Source: an uncultured Cellvibrionales bacterium
GTDB lineage: Bacteria > Pseudomonadota > Gammaproteobacteria > Pseudomonadales > Porticoccaceae
Direction of reading: 5' to 3'
DNA: 64,000 bases
Assembly: GCA_913031145.1 (NCBI GenBank)
Contig: CAJWCO010000007.1
Span: 16,061-80,060 of the forward strand
Of the stretch, positions 8,850 through 20,016 are shown piece after piece. Below the pieces are notes generated by a model. The model saw only the letters and a program-made list of their open reading frames with translations, did not search any database and was not told the DNA's origin. The translations under genes were made by a program, and so were the position numbers. Numbering within the stretch: position 1 is the stretch's first letter; every line of letters starts with the position of its first letter.

Positions 8850-10004
8850 GTGCGTTACATCTACAGCCTAATGTTTATCACCTCACTGGCAGTCAATGCG
8901 TATCTTTATATGCAAATTGAGACACTGAGCGGTACCCTGGAGCAACGCCCAAGTCCCACATCACCGTTGCTCTCTAGCATCGATCTTAGACTTACGCCAC
9001 TAACGGGTGCTGAGGACATTCAGAAACTCGGGACCTTCCTGTCCGAAGGCGACTATGTGGCATCAACATCGCTGCTGGTCAAACACGAATCACTTCAGAG
9101 TCCGCATTTCGGTGACCTCAAAGAACAGGTCCTTTATTTTGCCGCTGAGACGATAGCCAGCCATGCTTTCAGTGATGCTGCTCGGTTACTCATCGCACTG
9201 CTGGAAGAGTATCCAGACGATATCGACGTTTTAGCTCAGCAGGTTTCGCTCCATGAAGCACAGGGTCACTTCGTAGACGCGATTACACTCGCTTACGACC
9301 TGCAATATCGAACCTTTGAGAGTAGCGCTAAAGATACCTTGCTAGGGCGCGCAAGAGCCCTAGCGCGCCGCGCAATTACGGCAACCAGCGCGCACAAGAA
9401 TTGGGTGCGGACAGCCTCGCTGTGCGAGCTTGCGCTGTCGCTCGATCAACGCTTTGACTTCGCACAACTCCATTTAGCGCGCGCACACTTTGAGCAAGGT
9501 CATCTTGTGACGGCCAATAGTCATATCTCACCCCTCATCAACACGTCACAATGGCAGGAAGAAGCCCGTATATTGGCTCAGGCAATCGCTGTCGCACGCG
9601 TTGCTGATACCGCGATCCCGTTAATTGCAAAAAGGGATCAATTCATGGTTCGCACGCGGCTATCAGACGTTGCCGAAGTGACGCTGCTAATCGATACGGG
9701 AGCCAGTATTTGTACGTTATCCCAGGAAATTTTTTTATTGATAGAACCGCAAGTGAAGGCAACTTATATCCGCGACATTCGGTTAAATACCGCGGGAGGA
9801 CCTGTAACCGCAAGTCTTTACAGCTTTTCCAGCCTGAGCGTTGCGGATTACCGAGTAACCGAGATTGAAGTTGCCGTCAACCCGCATTCAGCCGACGCAT
9901 TCGATGGTCTGCTGGGTATGAATTTTTTATCGCTATTTGAATTTACGATCCATCAAAAAGATCAATATCTCACGCTGAAAAAGAAATCCTCGACCGCCGG
10001 ATAA
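8850..10004 (+). CDS. TPR protein with C-terminal retropepsin-like aspartic protease domain
   Basis: A 384-aa protein. The N-terminus MRYIYSLMFITSLAVNAYLY is a signal anchor, placing the rest in the periplasm. Residues about 50-250 are helical and TPR-like (repeated A/L/Y patterns such as DAITLAYDLQYRT). The C-terminal part holds the pepsin-type signature LIDTGASICTLS near residue 280 and FDGLLGMNFL, the two halves expected of a single-lobe (dimeric) aspartyl protease. GTG start at 8850 with GAGAGGG upstream. Similar 'clan AA' TPR proteases are found in proteobacteria, mostly without a known substrate. No operon partner: the next gene starts 114 bases later with its own promoter. Confidence 0.78.
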   Translation: MRYIYSLMFITSLAVNAYLYMQIETLSGTLEQRPSPTSPLLSSIDLRLTPLTGAEDIQKLGTFLSEGDYVASTSLLVKHESLQSPHFGDLKEQVLYFAAETIASHAFSDAARLLIALLEEYPDDIDVLAQQVSLHEAQGHFVDAITLAYDLQYRTFESSAKDTLLGRARALARRAITATSAHKNWVRTASLCELALSLDQRFDFAQLHLARAHFEQGHLVTANSHISPLINTSQWQEEARILAQAIAVARVADTAIPLIAKRDQFMVRTRLSDVAEVTLLIDTGASICTLSQEIFLLIEPQVKATYIRDIRLNTAGGPVTASLYSFSSLSVADYRVTEIEVAVNPHSADAFDGLLGMNFLSLFEFTIHQKDQYLTLKKKSSTAG

Positions 10005-10063
10005 AGTCAATCTGCGATCGTGCTGCAGCAGACAACCGAAAGAACCTTGGCGTCTGAGTTGAT

Positions 10064-10089
10064 CTTTATAGGCCGCGTCTTGCTATACT
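10064..10089 (+). promoter_or_regulatory. Sigma70-type promoter with extended -10 before the DUF349 gene
   Basis: TGCTATACT gives an extended -10 (TATACT at 10084-10089). A weak TTGATC-like -35 lies 19 bases upstream. The predicted transcript start is about 20 bases before the ATG at 10119, leaving a very short leader with no clear Shine-Dalgarno. Confidence 0.45.
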
Positions 10090-10118
10090 TTGCACGCATC
10101 AATTATCGTTGACTCATT

Positions 10119-13046
10119 ATGCTGAAAAATTTATTTGCCTCAAAGTGCCACCATGCGGACCCTCTAGTCCGTGAGCAGGCCATCAAGAAAGAATTAGATC
10201 AGAATATCCTTGCAAGTATCGTCCAGAATGACCCATTAACGTCATTACGGAGTTTAGCGCTTGAACATTTGATCGATATAGAAATACTGAGTGCGATGCT
10301 CGCTACCGCCAAGAGCGGTGCCATATGGCTCGCCATTGCTTTCCGATTGAATGCGATTAATGCTCGGGAGGACGCGCTTCTCGTTGACTTCTCGCAGCGC
10401 ATGAGCGAATGGGCCGTAGACGACATCGCGACAATCCTCTGCGCGCAGACAGATAATGAGCTAGCCTATCAAATGCTACTGGCTACAAAGATCCCAGATC
10501 TTGACTATCGAATTGCAATCAGCCAATTAAAAATTGATAGCCGACTCGCGGCCATCACCCAAATGAACACACTCGAAACTCTCAATAAAGTGCTAAAAAA
10601 TACCAGCCAAAAACTGGTCATTCAAGCCTGCAAAGCGCGAATAGAGCACCTCCGAGACGCGCAAAAACATGCGCAACAAACGTATAAAGACGCGCAGCAG
10701 ATTATTCATTTACTGCAGCAATTATCGAGTGATGGAATAGAAGACGCGTTTTACGCCACTCGTCTGGCACAACTCGAGCAGCGCTGGGCCGCCATCGATC
10801 ATCGGGCGCTCAACACAATGGACACTGACACTGCTACCGACACTGCTACCGACACTGACACTGGTACCGACAGTTCAACGATGACGCACGCTTACCGAAG
10901 TGCTCTTGAGCGATGCCAGGTCGTACAAACCGATCAACAACAGCGACTTATCCGCCAAGCAGAAGAACAGCGACAGGCCGCTCTGCAAACCGAACTCTGC
11001 GAACAACTGCAAGCATTAACACGGCACGCAATGGATGTACCGCTATCTGCATCGGGTATCGAGCACCTCCAGGCGGCAAGCGCCGACCTAAACGCGCAGT
11101 GGCAACATTCACTAACCTGTGCAGAACCCAGTGCTGCTTGTAAAGAACACTATCTGCAGCAACAACAGTTACTGGCGGAACAATTTGACGCTTGGCGACG
11201 TCTCACAGACTTTGAGCACCAAGTGAAGGCCCTCTGCGTAATGCCACCAGAGGCGACTTACGAGGCACAACGGGATTGGCTAAAAAGTGCGCGTCGTATA
11301 CAGTCTGGGATAAATTGGCCGAACGAATTACAACGACCCCGCTCGCTATCAGATGCACGCGATATGATTGCTAATGTGGACAAAAAGCAGCGAACAGTCA
11401 GCCAGCAAGCCAACAAAAAAGTACAGGCGATCCGTCAGAAAATCGTTACGCTTCAGCGCCATTGCCAGAACCGAGATCTGGCTGCGGCCAATAAATTAGC
11501 AGCGGAACTAGAAGAACACGTTGCCGGCATCCCAGAGGAATTACGCACACCTCTTGAACGTAAATACGGCGCTGTGCAAGAGCAATTAAATGAACTTCGC
11601 GACTGGCACGTGTTTGCTACCGAGCCAAAAAAAGATCAACTGTGCGAAGCAATGGAAGCTCTGTGCATTGACGTTCTTGAACCCCTCGAGCAGGCTAAAC
11701 GTATCCGGGCGCTAGAAGAAGATTGGCGAAAACTAACAGCCTCGCATGCTCTGACCGAGGATGACAAAGCACTCCGTTTTCGTGCAGCAAGACATACCGC
11801 TTTCAAACCATGTCAAACGTACTATGACGAGCAAAATCAGATTAAAACAGCGCATTACAACCAGCGTGAAGCGCTTCTGGGTGAAATTGAAAACGGATTG
11901 CAGGCAGTCGCGACGCCAATCAAAGAGGAGGATTCTCCGGAACAGCATGAAACGCCTGTCGATTGGCGCCAGTTGGATAAAGATCTGTTACGCATTCAAC
12001 GGGAATGGGACAAACTGTTGCCTGTCCCCGAGAAAAACCGCCGCCAACAAGAAGCTCGCTACGAGCGCGCGAGTCGTCGGTTACGCCATGCCATCAATAG
12101 CGTCAAACAACGCAATTTGCAAACGCGCCGAGAACTTGTCACACAGGCAGAGAAACTCCTCACAGAAACAAATCCGCCTGCGTCGATTGACCAAATAAAG
12201 GAACTACAGCGCCAGTGGAAAGACGCCGGAATGACCTTCCATAAAGCCGATCGCGAACAATGGAAATTGTTCCGAGGGCTACTAGATCAGGTTTTCGCGA
12301 ATCGCGATCAAGCAAAGCGCGCACATACCGATGAGCTGACGAAAAAGGCTCAACAACTCACAGAACTTATCTCCCAGATCGATCGACTTCGGTCTCTTTC
12401 CGATGCTGAACTAAAGATCAGCCATACTGAGTTTGTGCGGCTTTACAGTAGCTGGGATACACAGACTGAATTACCTCGCGAGACTGCAAAACAACTCCTC
12501 AAGCGCTTTGAGGTCAGTGGCCAAAAATATCGTAAGCACTATGCGGGTATTAAGCAGCGAGCGTCACAAACGTCATTTCGATCGTTACTGCAAGGCGCCG
12601 ATATTTTGTCAGAGGCCGAAGCAAAATTTCTGGAAGGTTCAGATGACAGTATGACTAAAAGCCAGCTTGATGATCTTGCTCAGAGTCTCGACGACCTCGA
12701 CTGTGACGCCGAAGGGGCCGCGCTATTGGCTAAGCGATTGGAGCAACTTACCACGGCACGCGCTAGATCTGTGAATGTGGAAGGCGCTGAACAACTACAA
12801 TCCATCGCTCTGGAATGTGAAATCATGCTAGGGATTGATTCGCCCGCATCCGAGAAAAGCGCACGCATGCAATTGCAGCTGCAACGTTTGCAAAAGGGCT
12901 TAGGACAGGCTACCAGCCCGAGTCAGCACCGTACTGAAGTACTAAAGGCAACACATCGCTGGATCGCAGTGAACTTGATAAAACGAAACTCGCGTACAAC
13001 CCTAGAAGTCCGCCGCGAAAAAATCTTTTCTGCAGTGGGTCTCTAG
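10119..13046 (+). CDS. Large DUF349 coiled-coil protein
   Basis: A 975-aa, Gln/Arg/Glu-rich, almost wholly helical protein with several DUF349-type repeats (for example LDKDLLRIQREWDKL, IKELQRQWKDAGM and EWRKL-like pieces from about 500 to 800). The N-terminal 200 residues are HEAT-like (VREQAIKKELDQNIL, LRSLALEHLID). No enzymatic motif or membrane segment is seen. DUF349 proteins are widespread in Gammaproteobacteria and of unknown function. Residues about 234-252 are a low-complexity Asp/Thr linker encoded by near-perfect 12-base repeats, placed between the N-terminal part and the coiled coil. It lies directly upstream of dnaE2 but with a 174-base gap and a separate SOS promoter. Confidence 0.85.
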   Translation: MLKNLFASKCHHADPLVREQAIKKELDQNILASIVQNDPLTSLRSLALEHLIDIEILSAMLATAKSGAIWLAIAFRLNAINAREDALLVDFSQRMSEWAVDDIATILCAQTDNELAYQMLLATKIPDLDYRIAISQLKIDSRLAAITQMNTLETLNKVLKNTSQKLVIQACKARIEHLRDAQKHAQQTYKDAQQIIHLLQQLSSDGIEDAFYATRLAQLEQRWAAIDHRALNTMDTDTATDTATDTDTGTDSSTMTHAYRSALERCQVVQTDQQQRLIRQAEEQRQAALQTELCEQLQALTRHAMDVPLSASGIEHLQAASADLNAQWQHSLTCAEPSAACKEHYLQQQQLLAEQFDAWRRLTDFEHQVKALCVMPPEATYEAQRDWLKSARRIQSGINWPNELQRPRSLSDARDMIANVDKKQRTVSQQANKKVQAIRQKIVTLQRHCQNRDLAAANKLAAELEEHVAGIPEELRTPLERKYGAVQEQLNELRDWHVFATEPKKDQLCEAMEALCIDVLEPLEQAKRIRALEEDWRKLTASHALTEDDKALRFRAARHTAFKPCQTYYDEQNQIKTAHYNQREALLGEIENGLQAVATPIKEEDSPEQHETPVDWRQLDKDLLRIQREWDKLLPVPEKNRRQQEARYERASRRLRHAINSVKQRNLQTRRELVTQAEKLLTETNPPASIDQIKELQRQWKDAGMTFHKADREQWKLFRGLLDQVFANRDQAKRAHTDELTKKAQQLTELISQIDRLRSLSDAELKISHTEFVRLYSSWDTQTELPRETAKQLLKRFEVSGQKYRKHYAGIKQRASQTSFRSLLQGADILSEAEAKFLEGSDDSMTKSQLDDLAQSLDDLDCDAEGAALLAKRLEQLTTARARSVNVEGAEQLQSIALECEIMLGIDSPASEKSARMQLQLQRLQKGLGQATSPSQHRTEVLKATHRWIAVNLIKRNSRTTLEVRREKIFSAVGL
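10821..10872 (+). repeat. Short tandem repeat inside the DUF349 gene
   Basis: GACACTGCTACC is repeated exactly twice and flanked by GACACT and GACACTGGTACC variants, giving a 52-base array built from 6-base units. All units keep the reading frame and encode Asp/Thr/Ala/Gly linker residues. Copy number could change without breaking the frame. Confidence 0.75.
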
Positions 13047-13175
13047 CTCACCAGCCTGTCCAATGACGATCATGTAGAGAGACGCGCTCTAACGAGATAG
13101 ATTCCCCATCTGCGTTGAAGCGCACCCGCCGCCTCGAGTTTGCTCTATTAGCAGAGGAATATGCGCACCGAAACC

Positions 13176-13209
13176 AGCATATAACTGTATATATATACAG
13201 TTATATGCT
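13176..13209 (+). promoter_or_regulatory. LexA (SOS) box within a 34-bp perfect palindrome
   Basis: The core CTGTATATATATACAG (13185-13200) matches the enterobacterial LexA consensus CTG-N10-CAG with an ideal alternating TA centre. The dyad continues without mismatch for nine more bases on each side (13176-13209). It ends 11 bases before the dnaE2 ATG, so LexA bound here would block transcription start or early elongation. The match to LexA is direct; SOS control of dnaE2 is known in other bacteria. Confidence 0.93.
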
Positions 13210-13220
13210 AACCTCCACAC

Positions 13221-16200
13221 ATGAATTATGCCGAATTGCATTGCATTAGCCACTACAGTTTTTTACGCGGTGCCTCACATCCCGCCGATTTGGTCAAAAC
13301 CGCTAAAATGCTCGGCTACACAGCTTTAGCCATAACCGATGAGTGTTCTTTGGCCGGCGTTGTTAAAGCCTATGTAGCCGCCAAAAAATACGATTTACAA
13401 CTGATCATTGGTAGTGAGTTTAAAATCGATAACCACCGCCTCATAGCTTTAGTGAGCAACCCACAGGCCTACCGCGAATTATCAGCACTCATTACCCTAG
13501 CCCGCCGACGGAGCGCCAAAGGTGAATATCATGTTCGCTGGATTGATATACAACATAATTTACGCAGTGGTTTACTGATCTGGTTACCTTCGCAAGACCT
13601 TGAGGACGACACCCAAAAAGTCAAACAATTAGCCTCGTCGTTTGCAGGCCGCTTATGGATTGGCATCGAACATGTATTGAGCGGAGACGACACGGCAAAC
13701 TACAACTATCGACGTAATCTCTCTGCACTCTGGCAAGTCCCACTGGTTGCCTGTGGTGATGTACACATGCACACCAAGCAGTGTCAGGCGCTTCAGGATA
13801 CCCTAACAGCCATTCGCCACAACTGCTCTGTTATGGAACTAGGTAACAAGCGTTTTGCTAATGCAGAACGTCGCCTGCGCAGTCTTTCACTGCTCAAAAA
13901 CCTTTATCCGCCAGCCCTACTAGCCGAAACAGTCGCTATTGCGGAACGCTGTCATTTTCATCTCGACCAATTACGCTACGATTATCCGTCAGAAATTGTT
14001 CCTAAAAATTTAATGCCAACATGCCACCTGCGCCACCTCGTTGAAGCGGGCATACGACAACGGTGGCCACAAGGAACTGATCCCATAGTACGCAAGCAAA
14101 TTGACCACGAACTGCAAGTGATTGCTGAGCTCGGTTATGAGTGCTATTTTCTCACTGTTCACGACATCGTCGACTTTGCCCGCAGTCGTAATATTCTGTG
14201 TCAGGGTCGTGGGTCAGCGGCAAATTCTATCGTCTGCTATTGTCTGTTCATTACCGAAGTGTCACCTGAGCAAATCGCTTTACTGTTCGAACGTTTTATC
14301 TCAAAAGAGCGGAATGAGCCACCCGATATCGATATCGATTTTGAGCATGAACGTCGCGAAGAGATCATCCAGTACATCTATAAAAAATACACCCGTGAAC
14401 GTGCTGCCATTGCCGCCACCGTGATTACTTACAGACCACGTAGTGCGGTGCGAGATGTCGGCAAGGCTCTTGGACTTGACCCACTCTTTATCGAACAACT
14501 CAGTCATTCTATGTCTTGGTGGGAACGGCGTGAAGATCTCACTGAGCGTTTTAAAGCGCAGGGTTTAGATCAAACAGGCCGCCTCGCAAATTATTTTTAT
14601 CGCTTATTACAAGAAATTATCGGCACGCCACGGCATTTGTCCCAGCATGTCGGCGGATTTATTATCACTGATCACCCAGTCAGCACTCTAGTGCCTGTAG
14701 AAAACGCCAGCATGCCAGAGCGAACGGTGATTCAGTGGGATAAAGAAGACATTGAAGCCTTGGGGCTTTTAAAGATCGATATTTTGGCCCTTGGCATGCT
14801 CAGCGCAATACGCCGTTGCTTAGCGCTTATTGAAAAACACCAAGGGCAGACTCTTTCGATGCAAACCCTACCCAAAGACGATACGGCAACTTATAACATG
14901 CTCTGTAACGCTGACAGTGTTGGCGTCTTTCAGATCGAATCGCGCGCTCAGATGGCTATGCTACCCCGTCTGCGACCACGTTGTTTTTATGACCTCGTCA
15001 TTGAGATCGCTATCGTTCGTCCGGGCCCCATTCAAGGCGGCATGGTGCATCCTTACCTACGCCGCCGACAAGGTTTAGAAGATATCCATTACCCCAGCGC
15101 CGAAATTAAAGATGTCCTCGAACGCACATTGGGAATTCCGGTCTTTCAGGAGCAGGTCATCCGACTGGCGATGGTCGCCGCAGGGTTTTCGGGCGGTGAG
15201 GCAGACCAGTTACGGCGCGCTATGGCAAGTTGGGGTAAAAACAGTCATCTCAACCGCTTTGAAGAGCGATTAATTAAAGGCATGCTCGAACGCGGTTACT
15301 CTATGGACTTTGCGCAACGTCTATACAAGCAAATTCAAGGGTTTGGAGTTTACGGTTTTCCGGAGTCACACTCAGCCAGTTTTGCACTGTTAGCCTATGT
15401 CTCCGCTTGGTTGAAATGCCACTATCCGGCAGCCTTTTACTGTGCACTTCTCAATAGTCAACCCATGGGTTTTTATAGCCCATCACAATTGGTACAAGAT
15501 GCACGCCGGCACCACATTCACATAGCGCCGATTGACGTCAATCGCAGCGACTGGGACCACAGTCTAGAAAAAAGTCCGCATCATCAAGACCAGCCGACAC
15601 TCCGCTTAGGTTATCGATTAATTAAGGGTATGTCCCAATCTGTCGGACAGCGCATTAGCGCCTCACGTCGCTCGCCCACGGGAACACAGCAACCCTTCGT
15701 CCATCTTCAAGATTTAACACAAAGAGCTAACGTATCGAAAGCCCAGCTAACGCTATTAGGCGCAGCAGGCGCACTTGACTCACTGACAGGAAACCGTCGA
15801 CAAGGACACTGGAACATACTCGCCATGACCCATAATAGCCCACTTTTGGACACCGACGATGGCATTAAAGGAACCTCTAGAAGGGGCTCCTCAACACGCA
15901 TATCTGACGATAGAAACAACGATCACTTACCCCCGCTGGATGAAATGCAACAACTGTATGGAGATTACAAAAGTACGGGCTTAACGCTGGGTCGTCATCC
16001 GATGAGCCTGCTAAGAGAGCGATTTCCAATCTTTGCCCGCTGTAAGAGGCATACTGATTTAAGTGCCTTGGGTCACCGGCGCTTTGTACGTGTTGCGGGC
16101 CTTGTAACAGGTCGGCAACGTCCGGGCACTGCGTCTGGCGTTATCTTTCTCACTCTGGAGGACGATACCGGAAACAGTAATATCGTGATCTGGAAGAATC

Positions 16201-16361
16201 TGCAGCAGCGTTGTCATAAAGCCTTATTAACGGCGCAACTGCTGATCGTAAAAGGCGTTATTGAAACGGAGGGGTCGGTGATTCATGTAATTGCCCACGA
16301 TCTCACAGACTGCAGTGAACTGCTTTATCAAACAGACATACGTTCTCGAGACTTTCACTGA
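13221..16361 (+). CDS. dnaE2: Error-prone DNA polymerase III alpha subunit DnaE2
   Basis: A 1046-aa C-family polymerase, the usual length for DnaE2 and about 110 residues shorter than replicative DnaE. The N-terminal PHP domain starts YAELHCISHYSFLRGASHP. The palm carries PDIDIDFEHERREEI near residue 368 with the catalytic aspartates. GVYGFPESHSASFALLAY and the C-terminal OB fold (RVAGLVTGRQRPGTASGV) are typical of DnaE2. It performs translesion synthesis with ImuA/ImuB, raising mutation after DNA damage. The LexA box just upstream shows SOS control. Normally imuA-imuB-dnaE2 are adjacent; here no imuA or imuB precedes it, and the probable imuB end is at the left edge of the window. A strong terminator follows. 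Confidence 0.95.
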   Translation: MNYAELHCISHYSFLRGASHPADLVKTAKMLGYTALAITDECSLAGVVKAYVAAKKYDLQLIIGSEFKIDNHRLIALVSNPQAYRELSALITLARRRSAKGEYHVRWIDIQHNLRSGLLIWLPSQDLEDDTQKVKQLASSFAGRLWIGIEHVLSGDDTANYNYRRNLSALWQVPLVACGDVHMHTKQCQALQDTLTAIRHNCSVMELGNKRFANAERRLRSLSLLKNLYPPALLAETVAIAERCHFHLDQLRYDYPSEIVPKNLMPTCHLRHLVEAGIRQRWPQGTDPIVRKQIDHELQVIAELGYECYFLTVHDIVDFARSRNILCQGRGSAANSIVCYCLFITEVSPEQIALLFERFISKERNEPPDIDIDFEHERREEIIQYIYKKYTRERAAIAATVITYRPRSAVRDVGKALGLDPLFIEQLSHSMSWWERREDLTERFKAQGLDQTGRLANYFYRLLQEIIGTPRHLSQHVGGFIITDHPVSTLVPVENASMPERTVIQWDKEDIEALGLLKIDILALGMLSAIRRCLALIEKHQGQTLSMQTLPKDDTATYNMLCNADSVGVFQIESRAQMAMLPRLRPRCFYDLVIEIAIVRPGPIQGGMVHPYLRRRQGLEDIHYPSAEIKDVLERTLGIPVFQEQVIRLAMVAAGFSGGEADQLRRAMASWGKNSHLNRFEERLIKGMLERGYSMDFAQRLYKQIQGFGVYGFPESHSASFALLAYVSAWLKCHYPAAFYCALLNSQPMGFYSPSQLVQDARRHHIHIAPIDVNRSDWDHSLEKSPHHQDQPTLRLGYRLIKGMSQSVGQRISASRRSPTGTQQPFVHLQDLTQRANVSKAQLTLLGAAGALDSLTGNRRQGHWNILAMTHNSPLLDTDDGIKGTSRRGSSTRISDDRNNDHLPPLDEMQQLYGDYKSTGLTLGRHPMSLLRERFPIFARCKRHTDLSALGHRRFVRVAGLVTGRQRPGTASGVIFLTLEDDTGNSNIVIWKNLQQRCHKALLTAQLLIVKGVIETEGSVIHVIAHDLTDCSELLYQTDIRSRDFH

Positions 16362-16380
16362 AATTGTTTCATCTGGTGCA

Positions 16381-16426
16381 GACAGATATAAAAAAACCGC
16401 CTTTAGGCGGTCTTTTTATATCTGTC
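16381..16426. terminator. Bidirectional intrinsic terminator between dnaE2 and sucD
   Basis: ACCGCC (16396-16401), loop TTTA, GGCGGT (16406-16411), flanked by an A run on the left and a T run on the right so that both strands read GC stem plus U tract. The pairing extends outward through GACAGATAT / ATATCTGTC with a single mismatch, making a stem of about 20 pairs. It serves both converging units. Confidence 0.9.
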
Positions 16427-16433
16427 TCGCGAC

Positions 16434-17306
16434 TTACCAGCCCGTCACTTCTTTCAAACCCTCGCCAATATCAGCAAGACTGCGAACCGTCTTAACCCCC
16501 GCGTCATGAAGGGCCGAAAATTTCTCTTCTGCCGTCCCAGTGCCCCCAGATATGATTGCTCCCGCATGCCCCATCCGCTTACCCGCAGGCGCTGTCACAC
16601 CGGCAATATATGAAACCGTCGGCTTACTAACATGCGTTTTAATGAAAGCCGCTGCCTCTTCTTCTGCTGTACCGCCAATCTCACCGATCATCACAATCGC
16701 TTCCGTTTCGGGGTCTTTCTCAAAAAGCTCCAAGATATCGATAAAACTCGAACCCGAAATGGGATCACCACCAATACCCACGCAAGTGGACTGCCCAAAT
16801 CCGTAATCGGTCGTCTGCTTCACCGCCTCATAGGTCAACGTACCCGAACGAGAGACAATACCCACCTTGCCGGGCAGATGGATATGGCCCGGCATAATAC
16901 CAATTTTACACTGCCCGGGCGTTATCACCCCAGGGCAATTAGGACCAATCAAGCGAACACCCAATTGGTCACAGACTACTTTACAATCGAGCATATCTAG
17001 CGTGGGTATACCTTCGGTAATACAGACAATCAATTGAATGCCGGCTTGTGCGGCTTCCAAGATAGAATCTTTGCAGAACGGCGCTGGCACATAGATCACA
17101 GACGCATCAGCACCCGTCTGCGCTACCGCCTCAGCCACCGTGTTATAGACCGGCAGATCAAGATGCGTCGAGCCACCTTTCCCAGGGGTTACCCCGCCCA
17201 CCATTTGAGTTCCATATGCAATGGCTTGTTCCGAATGGAATGTGCCCTGCCCGCCAGTAAAACCCTGACAAATAACCTTGGTTGTGCCGTCGATTAAAAT
17301 TGCCAT
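16434..17306 (-). CDS. sucD: Succinate-CoA ligase, alpha subunit
   Basis: A 290-aa subunit that binds CoA and carries the phosphohistidine. It begins [22 protein letters not shown] (CoA-binding Rossmann). [20 protein letters not shown] is present in parts, and the active-site His is in [12 protein letters not shown] near residue 245. With SucC it converts succinyl-CoA, ADP and phosphate to succinate, ATP and CoA in the TCA cycle. It is the last gene of the sdh-suc operon; the gap to sucC is 2 bases, and the bidirectional terminator lies just past its stop. Confidence 0.97.
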   Translation of the reverse strand: MAILIDGTTKVICQGFTGGQGTFHSEQAIAYGTQMVGGVTPGKGGSTHLDLPVYNTVAEAVAQTGADASVIYVPAPFCKDSILEAAQAGIQLIVCITEGIPTLDMLDCKVVCDQLGVRLIGPNCPGVITPGQCKIGIMPGHIHLPGKVGIVSRSGTLTYEAVKQTTDYGFGQSTCVGIGGDPISGSSFIDILELFEKDPETEAIVMIGEIGGTAEEEAAAFIKTHVSKPTVSYIAGVTAPAGKRMGHAGAIISGGTGTAEEKFSALHDAGVKTVRSLADIGEGLKEVTGW

Positions 17307-17308
17307 TG

Positions 17309-18475
17309 TTAACGTCCCTCCGCGGCTGTAACAACTTGTTTTGCTGCATCCGACAAGCTGGTTGCAGCAATAATATCGAGTCCTGATTCGGCTAATTTTT
17401 GCGTTCCAATATCAGCGTTATTACCCTCGAGCCTCACCACAACGGGCACCGACACACCCACTTCTTGCACCGCCCCAATCACTCCATCGGCAATCAGGTC
17501 GCAACGCACAATACCTCCAAAAATGTTGATCAAAACCGCTTTTACTTTGTCATCAGAAAGAATGATTTTAAAAGCCTCAACCACTCGATCTTTTGTCGCG
17601 CCACCGCCCACATCAAGAAAGTTGGCTGGGCTACCGCCATGCAGCTGCACGATATCCATAGTACCCATTGCCAAACCGGCGCCATTCACCATGCATCCGA
17701 TACTGCCATCTAATGCCACATAGTTTAGATCCCAAGCAGCAGCATGTGCTTCCCTAGCATCATCTTGCGATGGGTCATGCATTTCCTTGAGGGCTGGCTG
17801 CCGGTACATCGCATTGCTGTCAATCACGACTTTTGCGTCCAAGCAATGCAGATTGCCCTCGCCAGTAATGACTAGTGGGTTAATTTCCAAAAGGGCTAAA
17901 TCGCGTTCTTTAAACATTTTCGCTAATCCCATAAAAATCGCTACGAACTGTTTAATCTGAACGCCTTCCAGCCCCAGTCTGAAGGCTAAGTCACGCCCCT
18001 GGTAAGGCTGCGCACCCGTCGTTGGGTCGATACTCGCCTTAAGTATTTTTTCAGGCGTCTCATGGGCGACTTTTTCAATCTCTACCCCACCTTCAGTTGA
18101 CGCCATAAACACAATGCGCCGTGTCGCACGATCTACGACCGCACCGAGGTATAACTCACTGGCGATATCTGTGCAGGTCTCCACTAAGATTCGACTAACG
18201 GGCTGTCCCCCCGCATCCGTCTGGTAGGTCACCAGATTTTTCCCTAACCAGCGACGAGAGAATTCTTCAATATCAGATTTTGAACTCACTAACTTAACAC
18301 CGCCTGCTTTGCCGCGCCCTCCCGCATGCACCTGAGCTTTAACAACCCAGTTGTCACCGCCAATCACGTCCGCGGCCGCAATGGCCTCTTGAACCGTCTC
18401 AGCAGCAACGCCCTCAGATACGGGTAGACCATACTCTGCAAATAACTGCTTTCCCTGATATTCGTGCAGGTTCAT
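17309..18475 (-). CDS. sucC: Succinate-CoA ligase (ADP-forming), beta subunit
   Basis: A 388-aa ATP-grasp subunit of succinyl-CoA synthetase, the standard length. Start [19 protein letters not shown] is characteristic. [18 protein letters not shown] is the nucleotide loop, and [18 protein letters not shown] with [10 protein letters not shown] forms the C-terminal interface to SucD. The subunit binds the nucleotide and receives phosphate from the SucD histidine. It sits between lpd (74 bases upstream) and sucD in the same operon. Confidence 0.97.
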   Translation of the reverse strand: MNLHEYQGKQLFAEYGLPVSEGVAAETVQEAIAAADVIGGDNWVVKAQVHAGGRGKAGGVKLVSSKSDIEEFSRRWLGKNLVTYQTDAGGQPVSRILVETCTDIASELYLGAVVDRATRRIVFMASTEGGVEIEKVAHETPEKILKASIDPTTGAQPYQGRDLAFRLGLEGVQIKQFVAIFMGLAKMFKERDLALLEINPLVITGEGNLHCLDAKVVIDSNAMYRQPALKEMHDPSQDDAREAHAAAWDLNYVALDGSIGCMVNGAGLAMGTMDIVQLHGGSPANFLDVGGGATKDRVVEAFKIILSDDKVKAVLINIFGGIVRCDLIADGVIGAVQEVGVSVPVVVRLEGNNADIGTQKLAESGLDIIAATSLSDAAKQVVTAAEGR

Positions 18476-18549
18476 AGTTTGATTCCTGTTGATTAATAAT
18501 TACTAAACATTACCCGCCAGAATCGGCGGATAATACGACGGCTGTCACT

Positions 18550-19998
<1,449 letters not shown>

Positions 19999-20016
19999 TT
20001 AACAAGGGTTTATACC

